From Ryuthela nishihirai (lineage: Eukaryota > Arthropoda > Arachnida > Araneae > Heptathelidae), in the NCBI GenBank assembly GCA_038380435.1, contig JAWZYU010000008.1:75468020-75532019 (forward strand): a stretch of DNA of 64,000 bases, given 5' to 3'. Of this stretch, positions 1 through 12,640 are shown one piece after another. A model generated the notes under the pieces. The model saw nothing but the letters and a program-made list of their open reading frames with translations, did not search any database and had not been told where the DNA came from. How positions within the stretch are numbered: position 1 is the stretch's first letter; every line of letters starts with the position of its first letter. The position numbers and the translations under genes were made by a program.

Positions 1-64
1 TTAGCATAATATAAAAAGAAATTGTTGCCACCCGTTGATCATAGATGGTGCCAACAGTAAAATA

Positions 65-97
65 AAGATAAATAAATACCCCCTCAAGCAGCTGCAA
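65..97 (-). mobile_element. SINE-B 3' end fragment
   Basis: AAATAAATACCCCCTCAAGC then AGCTGC is the reverse complement of the SINE-B 3' end; nothing else of the element remains. Confidence 0.6.
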
Positions 98-155
98 TGG
101 TTGGTGCTGAAAATCATCAGTGAAAAGTTAAAGTCTTAAACTAGTAGAAAAAAGA

Positions 156-262
156 TGAGCCAGCATTAGTTCAATTGGTAAGAATACTCTGGCATGTTTC
201 TGGAGAAATGTGGGTTCAAGTCCTGTACGTTAGCGAAATTTTTTTCACAAAATATTTATTGG
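156..262 (+). mobile_element. SINE-C copy (third tRNA-like family), diverged
   Basis: tRNA-like A box (AGTTCAATTGGTAAGAATAC) and B box (GGGTTCAAGTCCTG), then TTTTTTTCACAAAATATTTATT. It shares this layout with 43234-43369 and 43597-43701. Confidence 0.6.
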
Positions 263-655
263 CTATGCTTGGATTCCTGTTATGATTTTATTAGTACCAA
301 TTTGTCCCAAAACGTATTTATCATTTATCTCCTAAAATGAAAAAAATTGAGTTTTTCCATATGTGAGGTGGAGGGAGTAAATTGGTGCTGTCACTGTAAA
401 CCCCTTGACCAACAATAGTTCTTTTTAGATTAGCTTTTGCTACTAGTCCTTCAATTACACTTTAAGCAAAAGATAAAATAGCTCGTTATTAGAAAATAAC
501 AAATTCATTTTAAACTTCTTTTAAGAAATTTTAATCAATATAGTGATCAAATTGTTTAAAAATGTGGCAGTGTTCCTTTTTTTTTTGTTAGCTCGTAAAT
601 AATTTTTACATACATGGTTAATTAAGGCAGTGCTGTGCAACCAGTAAGATCGGAT

Positions 656-706
656 ATTCACAGGCACTATGAATCCTATCGGATAGGATTCATAGTGCCT
701 GTGAAT
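656..706. repeat. Perfect 25-bp-arm palindrome, 1-nt centre
   Basis: Arm ATTCACAGGCACTATGAATC + CTATC (656-680), centre G at 681, exact reverse complement at 682-706. No terminal-repeat element boundaries were recognised around it. Confidence 0.95.
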
Positions 707-1678
707 GTACTTCCTACCTCACATACCTTACATGAATTCCGTGATGTTGGCAGGTAAAAACGGTGTACACAGGCATTAAAAGGCTGCAAAATGCTAAACT
801 AAGGGGTTGTTTAAAGGCAGTGCATCAGTAACAAAATTTATAATTTAATGACTTTAAAAAAAATTCAGTGATTGAGAATATTTAAAATGTAATGACTACG
901 AACAGCAATAGTCATTTTAGAGGAGAGAAATGGCAACATAACAAAGAACATGCACTTGCAGTACCATGTGATACATTGTCAGTTATTGTCAGTATTGTCA
1001 ATTATGAATAAACATTTATGATATGTTGAACTGCTCTACACAGGTACATTTGGAATCAGCTATGGAACAATGATGTGCTATCAGATTTTGTGTTTGCTTG
1101 AAGAAAACTTCTACAGAAACATTTCGTCTGATGAAAGAAGCCTAAATACTGCATGAACATCAAGTGTTTTCCCCTGACAAAGAATTTTTTGATGGTGTGG
1201 AATCTACAGTGGATAAGCAAAAAAACTGGACAACCTTTAGGCTCCTAAAATGAAGCTTCAGTGAACAAATAGCTGCTACTATTCTCAAAAATCGTTGAAT
1301 CGTTGAAATCGTTGAAACTTGTCATTTCTAATAGATAGTGCACATGGAATCTTGCAAATTGACTTAGGGATTTATGATTTCTCTACAGACAATAAAGCAG
1401 CTAAGGAAAACTCCTCTTCTCTGACAAGTTCCCCCCCCCAAAAAAAAATAAACAAGCAAATAAATAAATAAAGACAACAAAATATGCTGAAAAGTTAATG
1501 AAGATAATATTTTTGACCCTCAGTCATTCTTACCAACATGCATTTTTGCAACATTTCTTTATCAATGGATCATACTATGTTGATGTTTTGTGCATAATGA
1601 TGAAAGATTTCATATAAAAATTACTAGAAAAAAGCCAACAGACATTCTTCATCATCACAAGGTTGCACACTGTATATG

Positions 1679-2419
1679 GGAGAGGGGGTGGTTCAGTTTA
1701 GGGCACCAGGCTCATATGCTGTACTTCCAAGGTTAGTCTCATCTGGGCCAGCATTGAAATTTATTTCCCCAAAACTCCCTGCCCTTGGTCAGTAGTGGAC
1801 ACCAATGGGCTTGGAAAGGCTCTGTCCATTGGATGGGTTGGGTTGTTTTACCTCTGAGTGGCACTTTTTTGCACACAATGGACTAAATGGCCAGGTCATA
1901 AGGACCCCTAAGGCTCAGAGAAGGTTGGAGGAGGGAACCCGCCAGACAGCTGTTGGGAGACAGATGGTAGCCTCCCATCAAGCCCACCCACTATGTTCTT
2001 TAACGTGCACAGGGTATGGCTCTCTTACATATGGGGCCATAGCCTAATATGCCATCCAATGGATGGCGGTCTTTCCAAGCCCATCAGTGTCCCCTACTGA
2101 CTGAAGGCAGGGTGGAGGTTTAGTGGAGATAAATCTGAATGCTGTCCCAGCTGAGACTTGAACCTAGGAACAGTAGATACAAGCTTGGGATGCCACCAAC
2201 TGAGCTCCCCATTGGATGGAATGTTAAGTGGTGGCCTCTTGTGTGTGAGAGCCATACCCTGTGCAGGTTAAAGAATATGCAGGATGGCCTTGATGGGAGA
2301 CCACTATCTGTCCAGTGAGTCTCCTCCCTCCAACCTTCTCTGAGCCCTCAGGGTACTTGTGACAAAGCCATTTAGATCATTGTGGGCAAAAAAATGTTGC
2401 TCAGAAGTAAAACAATCCA
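1679..2419 (+). mobile_element. SINE-A copy, plus orientation, split by a second SINE
   Basis: SINE-A is a tRNA-derived family of about 385 bp. Its RNA starts with a tRNA-like head (A box TGGCTCAGTCGGTAGCGC, B box GGTTCGAGTCC) and ends in a GTAAAACAACCCAACCC-type tail. This old copy has its head at 1684-1760 and resumes after the inserted SINE at 2209-2419. Its target-site duplication is ACACTGYATATG (12 bp, one mismatch). Confidence 0.85.
1837..2208 (-). mobile_element. SINE-A copy nested in another SINE-A
   Basis: Tail (TTGGGTTGTTTTACC) at the left, tRNA-like head at the right, so RNA sense is minus. It is flanked by a perfect 11-bp duplication CCATTGGATGG (1826-1836 and 2209-2219), which lies inside the body of the older plus-oriented SINE. 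Confidence 0.9.
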
Positions 2420-2680
2420 ACACTGCATATGTGATGATTTTTCTTAAAATCTTGAGGAAAACGCATCACAATTGTACTTTATGCTCCCTACAACTCAGAT
2501 TTAGCAGAATGTGACTTTTGATTCTTTACAGAATTGAAGAAAGATCTGAGCACAATCAGAAAAATGCACTGGATGCAAAAAAACAGATCAGATAAATGTA
2601 CTGGATTCAAAGTTGCATATTTTGAAAAGGGAATATGTTGATCTGGATGATTAAATATTATCACAATGCTATATATACAC

Positions 2681-3021
2681 TTTTCTTATTAACTTTTTAA
2701 CAGACCTCATATATTAGAATAAATATTAATACAAATATGAATTGTTATTAAAGTTAGAACAATACGAATTCATTGAAGAATAACTTGAGTAGTGAGAAAA
2801 TATTAAAATTTTTGGAGTCTTTCAACTGTTCCCAGTGAAACCATAGATCAGTGCTTTCTCTGTAATTATTTACCATTTCCTACAGTCAAAATATAATTGG
2901 ATTCAATCAGAAAATTTCCAAGCTTACATAAACAGATGATAGAAATGCACTCATATACACACAACTCCCCACACCCTAAAATTAATATTGACATTAAAAA
3001 ATGAAAAATAAAATATTAACC
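2681..3021. other. Intronic sequence, nothing recognised
   Basis: AT-rich, no open frame of note and no repeat family that I can name. Confidence 0.5.
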
Positions 3022-3320
3022 AATGGGCTGGATTGTTTCATTACTTATTTTATCTCTGAGTGGCACTTTTACACACATAATGTTCTCAGTTACTAGGCCA
3101 TAAGGATCCCAATAGCTCATGGTTTGCTAGGGGAAGAAGACAAACTGGACATCTATTAGGAGATGGAGGCCTTGTGTCAAGGGCATCCAATGTGTTCTTT
3201 AACATACAGAAGGTATTGCTCTCTGCCTTAAGTTCCATACAAAAGGCAGCAACCTTCTAAAACACATCAGTGTCCCTTTCTGACTGAGGGAAGGGTGGGG
3301 TTTAGGGGTGGACTACTGAC
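3022..3320 (-). mobile_element. Old, diverged SINE-A copy
   Basis: Recognisable by CTCTGAGTGGCACTTTT, GTGTTCTTTAAC and the CATCAGTGTCCC block in the family order. The tRNA head is missing or unrecognisable, and no target duplication is visible. Confidence 0.7.
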
Positions 3321-6177
3321 TGCACCAATGCTCCCAGCCCCCATTAATCCATGTATTCAGTAAAATACAGCAAATAATGCAACCATCGTGTTTTTGAAAT
3401 GTATTACATTTATGAAAAAAAAATAGCTATGGCTAAATTTGTCACTATCATTGCCATGATATTCTAACTTTCCTAATTGCTCAGGTGAGCAATTTCTTTG
3501 TATTACACTGCTTATCTAGTGTAATGCAAAGTGACCCACTGTAGTGAAATTTTTTAATGACTGACTGTTTGGAGTTTTATGGCACAAGAGCAACATAGGC
3601 TATGATTTTTCAATGAAAATATATCATTAGTGACAGAGATAATTTCGATAATACACTGCAAACTGAATTTTTACTTTCCCTTACTTTATCATATAGTGAT
3701 TATCAAATAATTATCAAAATAATTAACCAACTATAGGTATCAAAAGCACCTACACTATAAAAACAGTCATAACAATCATATTAGTTAGGTTCATGAAACA
3801 GTTTAAAAATTTCATCATACAAATCAATGTAATTAAAATATAAGAAAATAACAGTTCTACTTATAAAATGTTAAAATAAATTGATCATCTAATAGGGGCT
3901 GAATAGGTAAAATAATTTCTGCTACATAAATTGATATGCAAAATGTTGAGTAAATTATTCATTAAACTAGGTATCTACTACATTCAAGATATAGACAGTT
4001 CTGGTATAATGCAAGTTGGTTATAAGGCAATTGAAGAATAAAGGAAAGAGTTTCTATAATGCAATTTGCATAAAAAAACATAAGTAGTACAGAAGACAAA
4101 ATATATGTTTGTGCATATCTCATGGTGTACCTCATGGAAATTCATCCTAATGCATTAACCCTGCAGGTGACTGGAACATATTTTCCTAGCCACAGCTAAG
4201 TGATCCTCTAGTAGTACTGACATAGCAGCCCCACCACACAACTATTGCTTAAGCCTTACTCTGGTACTTACAATGCAGAGAGAATGATAAACATTTAACA
4301 TCAGGAACGTTAAGAAAAAAATCATATGCCAGTGATTCAGCTTATGATTCACCTTACTATTCACCTTACTGTTTGGTTGATTTTACTGGTTGATCTGAAT
4401 ACAACCAGACAGTGATATAGTTTAAATTGTCTTTCAAGTAGACGACCCCTTTTCTTTTCTCAGTCGGCAGTGTTATGTGATAACATCAGTTTAGTTTCGT
4501 TAATCTCCTTGCCATTAACCTAATTCAACTATTTGTTTAAATAAATTGGTTGTTTGGGGTTTTATGGTTTAAATAAGTTGCACAACAATTTAAAAAGCAA
4601 TGTTTGCAAAAAACCACTTTCATTTTTATTTACTGTCTCCTTCAATACTTAAAAAATTTGAATAAAACTAAAGGAGAACTTTTTCTTTCAAGAAACATGT
4701 TATACTAAAAATATGTTTTTTGGATAGCTGTTTAGTATTTTAGAAATGCATTTAAAAACATTGTAACATATTTCTTAAAATATTTAATAAAATACATAAC
4801 TAATCCATCAGTTAGAGTAAAAATATATCTCCTATGCTTGGGGTCTGAAATATATCCCCAACCTATTAAATATTTTTATGTAAAAACAGGATCCACATTG
4901 TGATTTTTCAATAATGTGGTGATCTTCAAGAATGCAATTGTAATTATTATAGCAGAACAGCCTATACTTGTGACATTAATTTAACAGCTACGTATAACAA
5001 TCAATTCCTAACAACTATACATGTGCAAGCATGCAAGCAATATAAAAAAACTGATACATAACATTCTGGTCTACAACACCTTTTTGCACATATTTTTACA
5101 AGCAGTAAAATGCATCACTATACTGAAAAATAATAGGAAACTTCACAAACATTAAACACAACTATGTTCTATACAATAATACAAATTGCATCATGGTCAT
5201 GCAGAAGGGATCAAATATCTAATTATGTAAGAAAACTACACTTTTAGTAAGTTTGATAATAACTATAATTTAAAAAAATTAAAACTATATTAAACAAAAA
5301 TGTTATTATTCCAAGAATAATTATAAATTAAATCATACAATAAGAGCTTATAAAGCTGAGATTGTAAACTTTAGTTATTTTAAACCACGTTCTTAAAGAA
5401 CTAATGTGAAATCTGAGAAAAAAAAGTTGCTGAGTGTTTATGGTTTTTTTCCCCTTACAGCAAAATTAGTTTTATCATATCATGAAAAAATTATTGCAAC
5501 TAACATTGCTAATTTCTCTTATGAACAAAAATTGCTTCACTATCATAATTTTTCAGCCAACACATTTCAATTTCATCATAAAATTTAGAAAATGCAAAAT
5601 TTTTTTAAATAAAATGAAGATATATGTAGATCTTAGTTTTTTATGTTTTAAAATACTTTTGTAATCCAACACAACTTTAGAAGCAAAAATACTCTTTTGC
5701 ACTATCTAATAATATCGATTAGTCCAAGAATTTTTTCCAGTATTTATTTGATGGGTTCAATTTCAACTCTGTGGACAATGCATAATTTATGCTGCTGCTG
5801 TCTAGTTTATTTTACAAATAGAAAACATGTATAAAAAATGACTGTGATCACATACAATATAGGGTGTTAAAAAAATAATGGTGGGGTTTCGAGAACTGAT
5901 ATGTAGGAAAATATTATGAATTGAAAGTATACCTCAAATAGTTTTGAACTTAATATGCTCCATTAATGATCTTGCATATATATATTCTGGTATTCCACTT
6001 CTTGCCATACACTCTACAGCATTTCTTTTACTAGCTCATTTACTTCCCTTATTCTGGCTTTTCAATGATTCAGGTCTCGAATTTTGTCCACATAAATATA
6101 ATTCTTTACAAAGCTCCACAAGTAAAAATCAAGGGGTGTTAAATTAGGGATCTTTGGTGGCTATAAATAAGTGGAAT
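3321..6177. other. Intronic AT-rich sequence
   Basis: Short chance frames only (for example near 5406-5664 and 5944-6147), with no family resemblance. No exon of unc-13 on the minus strand. Confidence 0.5.
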
Positions 6178-6189
6178 ATGGATTGAATG

Positions 6190-6575
6190 GGTTGGGTTGT
6201 TTTACCTCTGAGCGGTACTTTTTTGCACACCATGGGCTAAATGGCCAGGTCACATGGACCCCGAAGGCTCAGAGAAGGTTGGGGGAGGGGACCCACTGGA
6301 ACAGCTGTTGGGAGACAGATGATAGCCTCCCGTCAAGGCCATCCAGCGTGTTCTTTAACGTGCACAGGGTATGGCTCTCCCACACACGGGGCCACGGCTT
6401 AACGTCCCATCCGACGGACGGCGGCCTTTCCAAGCCCATCGGTGTCCCCTACTGACCGTGGGCAGGGCGGGGAATTTTTGCGGAGATAAATCTCAACGCT
6501 GACCCAGCTGGGACTCGAACCTGGGAACTACAGATTACGAGCCTGGTGCGCTACCGACTGAGCCATCCCCGCCCC
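6190..6575 (-). mobile_element. SINE-A copy, near full length
   Basis: Complete from the GTTGGGTTGTTTTACC tail to the tRNA-like head ending CCATCCCCGCCCC. Perfect 12-bp target duplication ATGGATTGAATG at 6178-6189 and 6576-6587. It is a young-looking copy. Confidence 0.95.
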
Positions 6576-7083
6576 ATGGATTGAATGAATGTAGGGGCTG
6601 CAGATGTGTTAATCCACTAATTATGTTCGAAACTATTTGAGATATAGTTTCATTTTAAATATTACTTTCTTGGATATGTATATTATTTTCCTAGGTATTG
6701 GTCCTTGAAATCTAACCATTATTTTTCAGATATCCTGTACAAAAATGGCAAAATACCAAGGTAGGATGGAAACCTGCGAAATGATAATGCTACTTATTGT
6801 TTAAGCAACTTTTAATTGCATTTTTTGCCATTTTAATTAATCAGAGTATATTATTATAATACTCAGTTACATACCTATATGCAGAAATATGTCAATTAAT
6901 TCATATAATTATGGAGAAATATTTAAATTTACCAGAAAATAACATGCTTGGATTTTATATTAAGAAATAAATGACTCAAGATTAAAGAAGCAAATTCACT
7001 TGGTTTCAAAACCGAGTTCTTAACTACATATTTTTTGATATTTTAAATTAAAACTCTTGAATAAAAATCTCCTTGCCTGAATC

Positions 7084-7353
7084 TTGCAATCTTTGTGTCT
7101 TTATAGTCAAACTTTCTTATGGAGATCAAGAATGCATATGATTCAATTAAAGTGTGGCAAAAAGAGCAGACTCTTTAATAAGGCACTAAATCATCATTTC
7201 AAAGCATTTCTTAATTCCCAGGGCACTGTATTCAATATCGACAACACTAATAGGAATATCATCTTGCTTATTGCTGATATAGAGGAAGAACAGGACCACA
7301 TTAAACAGTCAGCTCTTCAACATAACAGCACTATGTTGAACTTAAAGGAATAG
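7084..7353 (+). other. Unrecognised 89-codon open frame
   Basis: An uninterrupted frame beginning MQSLCLYSQTFLWRSRMHMI and ending STMLNLKE. I recognise no family. Base composition is slightly less AT-rich than the flanks. It may be a fragment of a mobile-element protein or chance. A 23-bp sequence (AACAAGCAACAAGGAACAGT with a short extension) is tandemly duplicated just after it (about 7371-7418). Confidence 0.2.
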
Positions 7354-7601
7354 AAAAATTGTCCCTTTTAACAAGCAACAAGGAACAGTAATAACAAGCA
7401 ACAAGGAACAGTAAAACATTGAATCAAGAGCCTACCAGCTTTAACAGAAAACAATATCTAAAAATGCTTAACTTTTCAATAAGTGAAGGGTTTTTTTTTT
7501 AACTCTACACTATTCTGTATGTAGTAAAATTATTAAAAATCAGTGAATATTAAGTTGCATTGTTCCCCAAGGAACATCAGTAGTATTCACACTATGTATA
7601 G

Positions 7602-8197
7602 TGTGATGGTTCACCATTCACTTTTACATTCCCTAAGCAATTTAATTTATTTATGTTATAATTATTATTTTGGGGCTTTTGAACCATTGCCTCTCTTCAT
7701 CCATTAGTAAGTTGCTGATTGTGCAACTTCTTTTCGATTGACAGTCACTAACTGCCAACATCAAGGTCACAACCACTTGCATCATCGTTGATGCACGATC
7801 TTGTATATAAATGTGGCTCACAGGCATGATATAAAACACATGCCATATTTGCTTTAAGTCAGTGTGGAGCTAAGAAGCGGAGTTGTGCATAGAGAGTTGT
7901 AACTTAGTAGTTATGTGGAGTGGAGGAGTAGTTGGTGGTTTGTTTTGTAGAAAGAATTTTTGGTGAGTTAATATTCAATAAACTTTATTTCAAAGAACTT
8001 GCTTTTGAATTAATTTTTTTCTTTTGAACAGAGATTAGTTTAGTGCTTATTAACCTTATTTTTGGACAATCTTCAATTTTTTTCCTGATCTTATGTGTGT
8101 TTTAATAAAGAACCCCATATTTCTTTTGGTAAGATTATTTGCCTGGCACCTGAACTATAAGCTATCCAGTAGTTGAAACATACTTTGGAGTGTTACA
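7602..8197 (+). mobile_element. Solo-LTR-like repeat, copy 1
   Basis: 596 bp starting TGTGATGGTTCACC and ending GTGTTACA, so the TG...CA ends form a short inverted repeat. It carries a TATA-like motif (GATATAAAACAC, near 7828) and an AATAAAGAACCCC polyadenylation-type motif near 8105. A relative lies at 36140-36790 and aligns over its whole length. No internal coding region adjoins it, and no clean 5-bp target duplication is visible. Confidence 0.6.
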
Positions 8198-8571
8198 AAA
8201 GCAGAATCCACTTAGAAAATTAAACATATCTATAAGGAACATGAGAAAATGTTAAATCATTGTCATACCCCATTTAATGCCGAATGTACCACTATGATTG
8301 CATGTTCCTCATCAAATGTTGGTCGAAACAATTAAAAGCTGATATGAATTCTTGGCTTGATAACTTTGCAGATAGCGCAAAAAAGGCTGCTAGACTAGCA
8401 ATAGAATAAAAAACTTCACCAGATAATCAATATATTGGGTGGGAGGAGAACAGAATAGTGTGCAATGCAGTAAGATAAATATAAAAATGTAACTGAAAAT
8501 AAGGATTCTGTCATGTCAAGAAGGAAGGAGCATTTTAATAATGTTGAATATTGTAAGCAGTTCACCTCATA

Positions 8572-8790
8572 TTGTTTACAGTTTGGAAAATTTTTTCTGG
8601 CTTTAATATTGTTCCTTTATCACAATCTAAAGCTGCTTTGGTGATATCTAAAATTATAACCACACAAGTCATCAGGGTAGGCAAAATTACTGTAGAAATG
8701 CTGAAATCTAAAGAATGTGATGCCACATGGTTGATCAAAGTATTAAAAATTTCCATGATAGAGGTGTTATTCAAAAAGATTTTACTATAA
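8572..8790 (+). pseudogene. Ancient LINE reverse-transcriptase fragment
   Basis: An open stretch reading FSGFNIVPLSQSKAALVISK...VGKITVEMLKSKECDATWLI aligns with the SGFNVGPIIQSEVILAVSKL...VDEITTEMLRAGNVSVTTWM part of the younger LINE at 18770-18930. Identity is low and the rest of the element is absent. Confidence 0.6.
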
Positions 8791-11213
8791 TTGCACAATT
8801 CTTTTCTGGTAGCTCACCTATCACAGAAATCTGACAGAAGTCTGCCAATATACCATAGAGATGACCAGTGAGGTAGGCAAAACCCCAATAAAAAAAGTAG
8901 CACAAAAAAAAACTGTTTTATCTATACAGAGGGTATTCCAAAAAATACACTTTAATTTAAGATGCATATATTTACTAAAATAACTGAATAATTTTCAGAC
9001 AATAATATTTTCTTCTAAACTCTGTTTGGTTTTAAAAGAGAACAAAAACATTGAGCAATGCATTTTAATTTTAACCCAGAAAATGTTTTAAAATATTGAT
9101 GTTGGTGTAATAAAAATATTGTTTTTGGATATACAAAAAGTGTTCAGCATAGTAGAATTAAGTTTGTTAAAACTTTTTAAAAATGTGTTTTTTTATGACT
9201 AGTTTAGAATATACCTTAAAGACAGGAATTAATCAGTAAAAGTATAAGCTGAAATTAGTAGAGAATGAAAATTAAGAATTCTGTGGGGTTAAGTTCTTGC
9301 CAAGTTCTGTTTCTAGTTTTTATTAATGAATACACAATTTTATTTTACACAAATAGGAATTGATGTACAAAGTGAATATATAAAAAAATAGATAGTTGAT
9401 TTAAATAATCAGATACATAAATGCAGTGAAACCTCCATCTATAGTTTTTGAAAGAACCCTCCAAAAATGATAGATACAGGAAAACAATGGATGCAAGAAA
9501 GCATTAAACAAAAATGAAAACTAACTATAAGTAAAAACAGACAAAGAATGTGAGAACAACCAGAAATGAGAGTAGGATTTTAAAGGAATGCTTTCAACAA
9601 ATAAATTAGAATGAAATTTTATTTTTCCACAAAAAAATACTAGATTGTCAACTGCATTTTTGCAGCATGGCATTTCAATTGAAATAACAGTTATTCATTA
9701 TCACACATAATGTTTTCTTTTGATATCCAATAATATGTGTGCATAAATAATAGCATTAACTGTTTCAAACAGCATATGAGTAAATAAATGGTTTCACTAT
9801 CTTGAAAATAGCATGCTAAGCAAATGTTGTAGGTTTCATCTTGAACACTGAAAGGTTAAACTTTGCTACAGTAAAAATTCCTTTGGTTGTTTGAAACATT
9901 GTGGCAAAATGTTCAGAGTGAAGACACATGCCAAACTCAGTGAAATAGGATTATTCAGTTAGTATTTGCTTCAATTAATGAGACTCGGCTAAACAACTGG
10001 TAGATTGCCAAAAATGTGGAACCTCATGAACACAATTTTTCATTGCCTCTAATCACTTAGAATGGTCATTTTGCACTCTAATCAGTGTGAAATATTTCTG
10101 CCAAACGATCTTTGTAGTAAAAGTTTGAGATGGAAATAAAAATTCTGAATGATAATAATGGCTTGAAAATGACCTTTTGAGGAACTTTGAACACAAGAAA
10201 ATTTAATAGTGTTCATATTGGGTTTTTAAGTACACTTTACAAAGTGAATGATGCATACAAGAACAATTGTACATAAGTATCCATTGTTTCATTGTATATT
10301 TATTTTGAGCTAAGTAAATCTGATTCCATTTTTAAAATAAATATCATGAACTTAATTATTGTAAGCAAGGAAATTCTGTTTTAAATTTGAAAAGAATCTG
10401 GTATTTTAAATATTTGGGCATTGGGCTTGAATTTAAAATGGCACCACATGCAAATAAACTTACAAAAAGATTGTGATTTGATTTTTAATTTTATTATACA
10501 AAAGATGTTCGAAAAAGTTTCCAATGAAAATTATGCTTACTTGTATTATTATGTTGTTGGGAATACAGTTACAAAAGTAATGCACTACTATATACACTAC
10601 TATATATATATAACAATTGTTTAAATTTGTGCTCAATTTATGTCAACAACCAAGAAATTGGCATATGGATTTTGAAAATGACTCACTTTTCATGACATTA
10701 GGCAATGCTTTATGTATAATATTCTGCTATTTCTGCATCATCACAATGGTTTTCAATCAAAATATCAGGATGTAATATGAAGAAAAAAAGGATTAATATT
10801 TGAATCTCTTTCAGCAATGAAAAATATTCTCAGAGGTACTATTCTTCTTGTGAATGTTTGTTTTGAACTTTCTGAACTTCAAACTTCCTATTAAATCTTA
10901 AAAATGTTCCCTTTTCAGTAATCTATCATTATATAATTTGTTTCTTTTTCAACAGATAAAAATGTTGACAAAGTTAATTGAAGATAATTGAAATTGTTAT
11001 CTTGATGGCTACCTGCCCCTTTGTTCTGAAATTTACACATTTTACTCACTAGAAATATATAGGATTATTTTAAACACCATTAAGAGTGAATTATTAACAT
11101 TAATTATAATTAAGAGTAATTACTAATATTATTTGCAAGTTACAAATATATATATATAAGTAGTTTAAGATTGACCTAGACTTTTTTTGTAAAAAAACAA
11201 AGAGGTTATAGTA
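8791..11213. other. Intronic AT-rich sequence
   Basis: No genes. Near 9424 a GCAGTGAAACCTCCATCTAT motif resembles the terminus of pogo/Tigger-like transposons, but no matching opposite end was found. Confidence 0.4.
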
Positions 11214-11457
11214 CCAGACCTAGATCTAGGAAAACAATAAAGGTGGAGGGGGGGGGGAGGTAACACAATGGTGCTGGAAAAAAAAGGGAGCAAGAGACTG
11301 GATTTTCATTGCAATATAACATTTTCAACTCTGTTTTACTAGTCATTAAAATATAGTGAAAAATGCTTGAAATATACAGAAGTTTTAATATTTTGCCTCC
11401 AATACCCTTACTAGCATTCTTGATGGTCCGCTTCCCCATACTAGATCTGACCTAGTC
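11214..11457 (-). repeat. Short dispersed repeat family M, copy 1
   Basis: About 245 bp bounded by AGACCTAGATCTAGG and CTAGATCTGACCTAG. On the minus strand it shares AATGCTAGTAAGGGTATTGG, GCATTTTTCA and TCTCTTGCTCCC with the copies at 17453, 22141 and 23875. It looks like a non-autonomous element. Confidence 0.6.
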
Positions 11458-12149
11458 AGAATGATAAAAGAACTTTCATGCTAGGTGGTGGAAACATAGC
11501 TCTTTATTTTTGCCATGTGATTGCATTCCCTAGTATGCATTAGATATGGTGCAAAATGGCATTTTAATCTGTCATGCCAAGTTGTAGATTGCCATAAAGA
11601 TCACAATGAATACCTAGAGCATAGTGACTTTTTCATGAAGCTAATACAGAAGAACATAAACCACATGAAATTCTATGCAGATTACATGCAAAGTATGGTG
11701 AAGAGACCTTATCACATATGAGCAGGGGTGGGAAATTCAAAGAAAATTCTGTCCAGACAGCAATTTTTACCAAAATCCAGAACAATGGCATATACCAATG
11801 TGGGAGGGAAAAAGCACTTTCTTGCTTATAAGTGCATTAAAAAAGAATATTCAATGAATTAATGATATTGCATTCAAAGGTGAATATTAATGTTCCTTTC
11901 CCTCGAAATATTTCACTATTGTAATTTTTTCTGATTTTTGAGAATAACAAGCTACACCATAAAATTCACTCATTGTTAGTGTTAGTAGTAGTACCTAAAT
12001 GTGTATGAGAAGTGCATTTAAGTTTTTCAAAGGATCGAAACAAGTCATCAACTGAGTGCATGCTCATGTCAACTGTACACTATTACAAATATGAACATTC
12101 GTTACATCAAGTAACAGATTTTGAAAAATAGGCATGTGAAAGTGAGTCA

Positions 12150-12640
12150 TATCACATCCAAAATTTGCAAGTGTTGGAAGCGTGGAAACAATCATCCACA
12201 ACCACTTGTTCGAAAAAGTGTGTGCATGATGGGTACAAAAACCTTTGAATCTCTACTAGAAGATGAATGACATTGTTGTATTTACTGAACACTTGTAAAA
12301 ATTTATATCAGATGGAGACACATTCCTTCAGCAAATAGTGGCCTGCAATGGAACATGGATTGATTCATTTTAAAGTCAAAGTATTCCAGCATGAGCACCA
12401 CTACAATAACTTCTTGCCAACCAAAAAATCCAGACACCAGCTATCACCTGTCAAAATCTTAGAGCAGTATCTTTGGGAATGTAAATGGTATAATCCATGT
12501 AAATTTTCCTATCTTGTGTTTAAAAAGAGAAAATGTGTCAAAGAGGATTAGCTTACTGCAAGACAATATACAAATTCAAATTGGTTAATTGGCAACAATA
12601 ACACTAAACAATTGTAATCTGGGAAATCATGAGACATTCT
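12150..12640 (+). pseudogene. Second mariner transposase relic
   Basis: Shifting plus-strand frames give SVETIIHNHLFEKVCA-WVQK (about 12170), then GDTFLQQIVACNGTWID (about 12314), then a WECKWYNPCKFSYLV stretch (about 12472). These match in order the mariner blocks around YGSV..IIH, GD.FL..IVTGDETW and FWD..G.I.VDF. Several stops and shifts; terminal repeats not seen. Confidence 0.65.

Larger units (their letters stand above)
1040..2680 (+). pseudogene. Mariner transposase relic interrupted by a nested SINE pair
   Basis: Plus-strand reading in shifting frames gives mariner pieces in the right order: an ISYGT-like stretch near 1055, a decayed block near 1560-1660, then after the SINEs YAPYNSDLAECDF and ELKKDL at about 2490-2555, matching the PYSPDLAPCDF...LKKDL end of mariner transposase. 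Frames are full of stops. The element is split by a SINE at 1679-2419, flanked by copies of ACACTGYATATG at 1667-1678 and 2420-2431. It is an old, inactive copy; the outer limits are approximate because terminal repeats were not found. Confidence 0.65.

Noticed and set aside
9424..9500. A pogo/Tigger-like transposon end
   Set aside because: Only one end-like motif is visible, with no opposite inverted copy or TA duplication.
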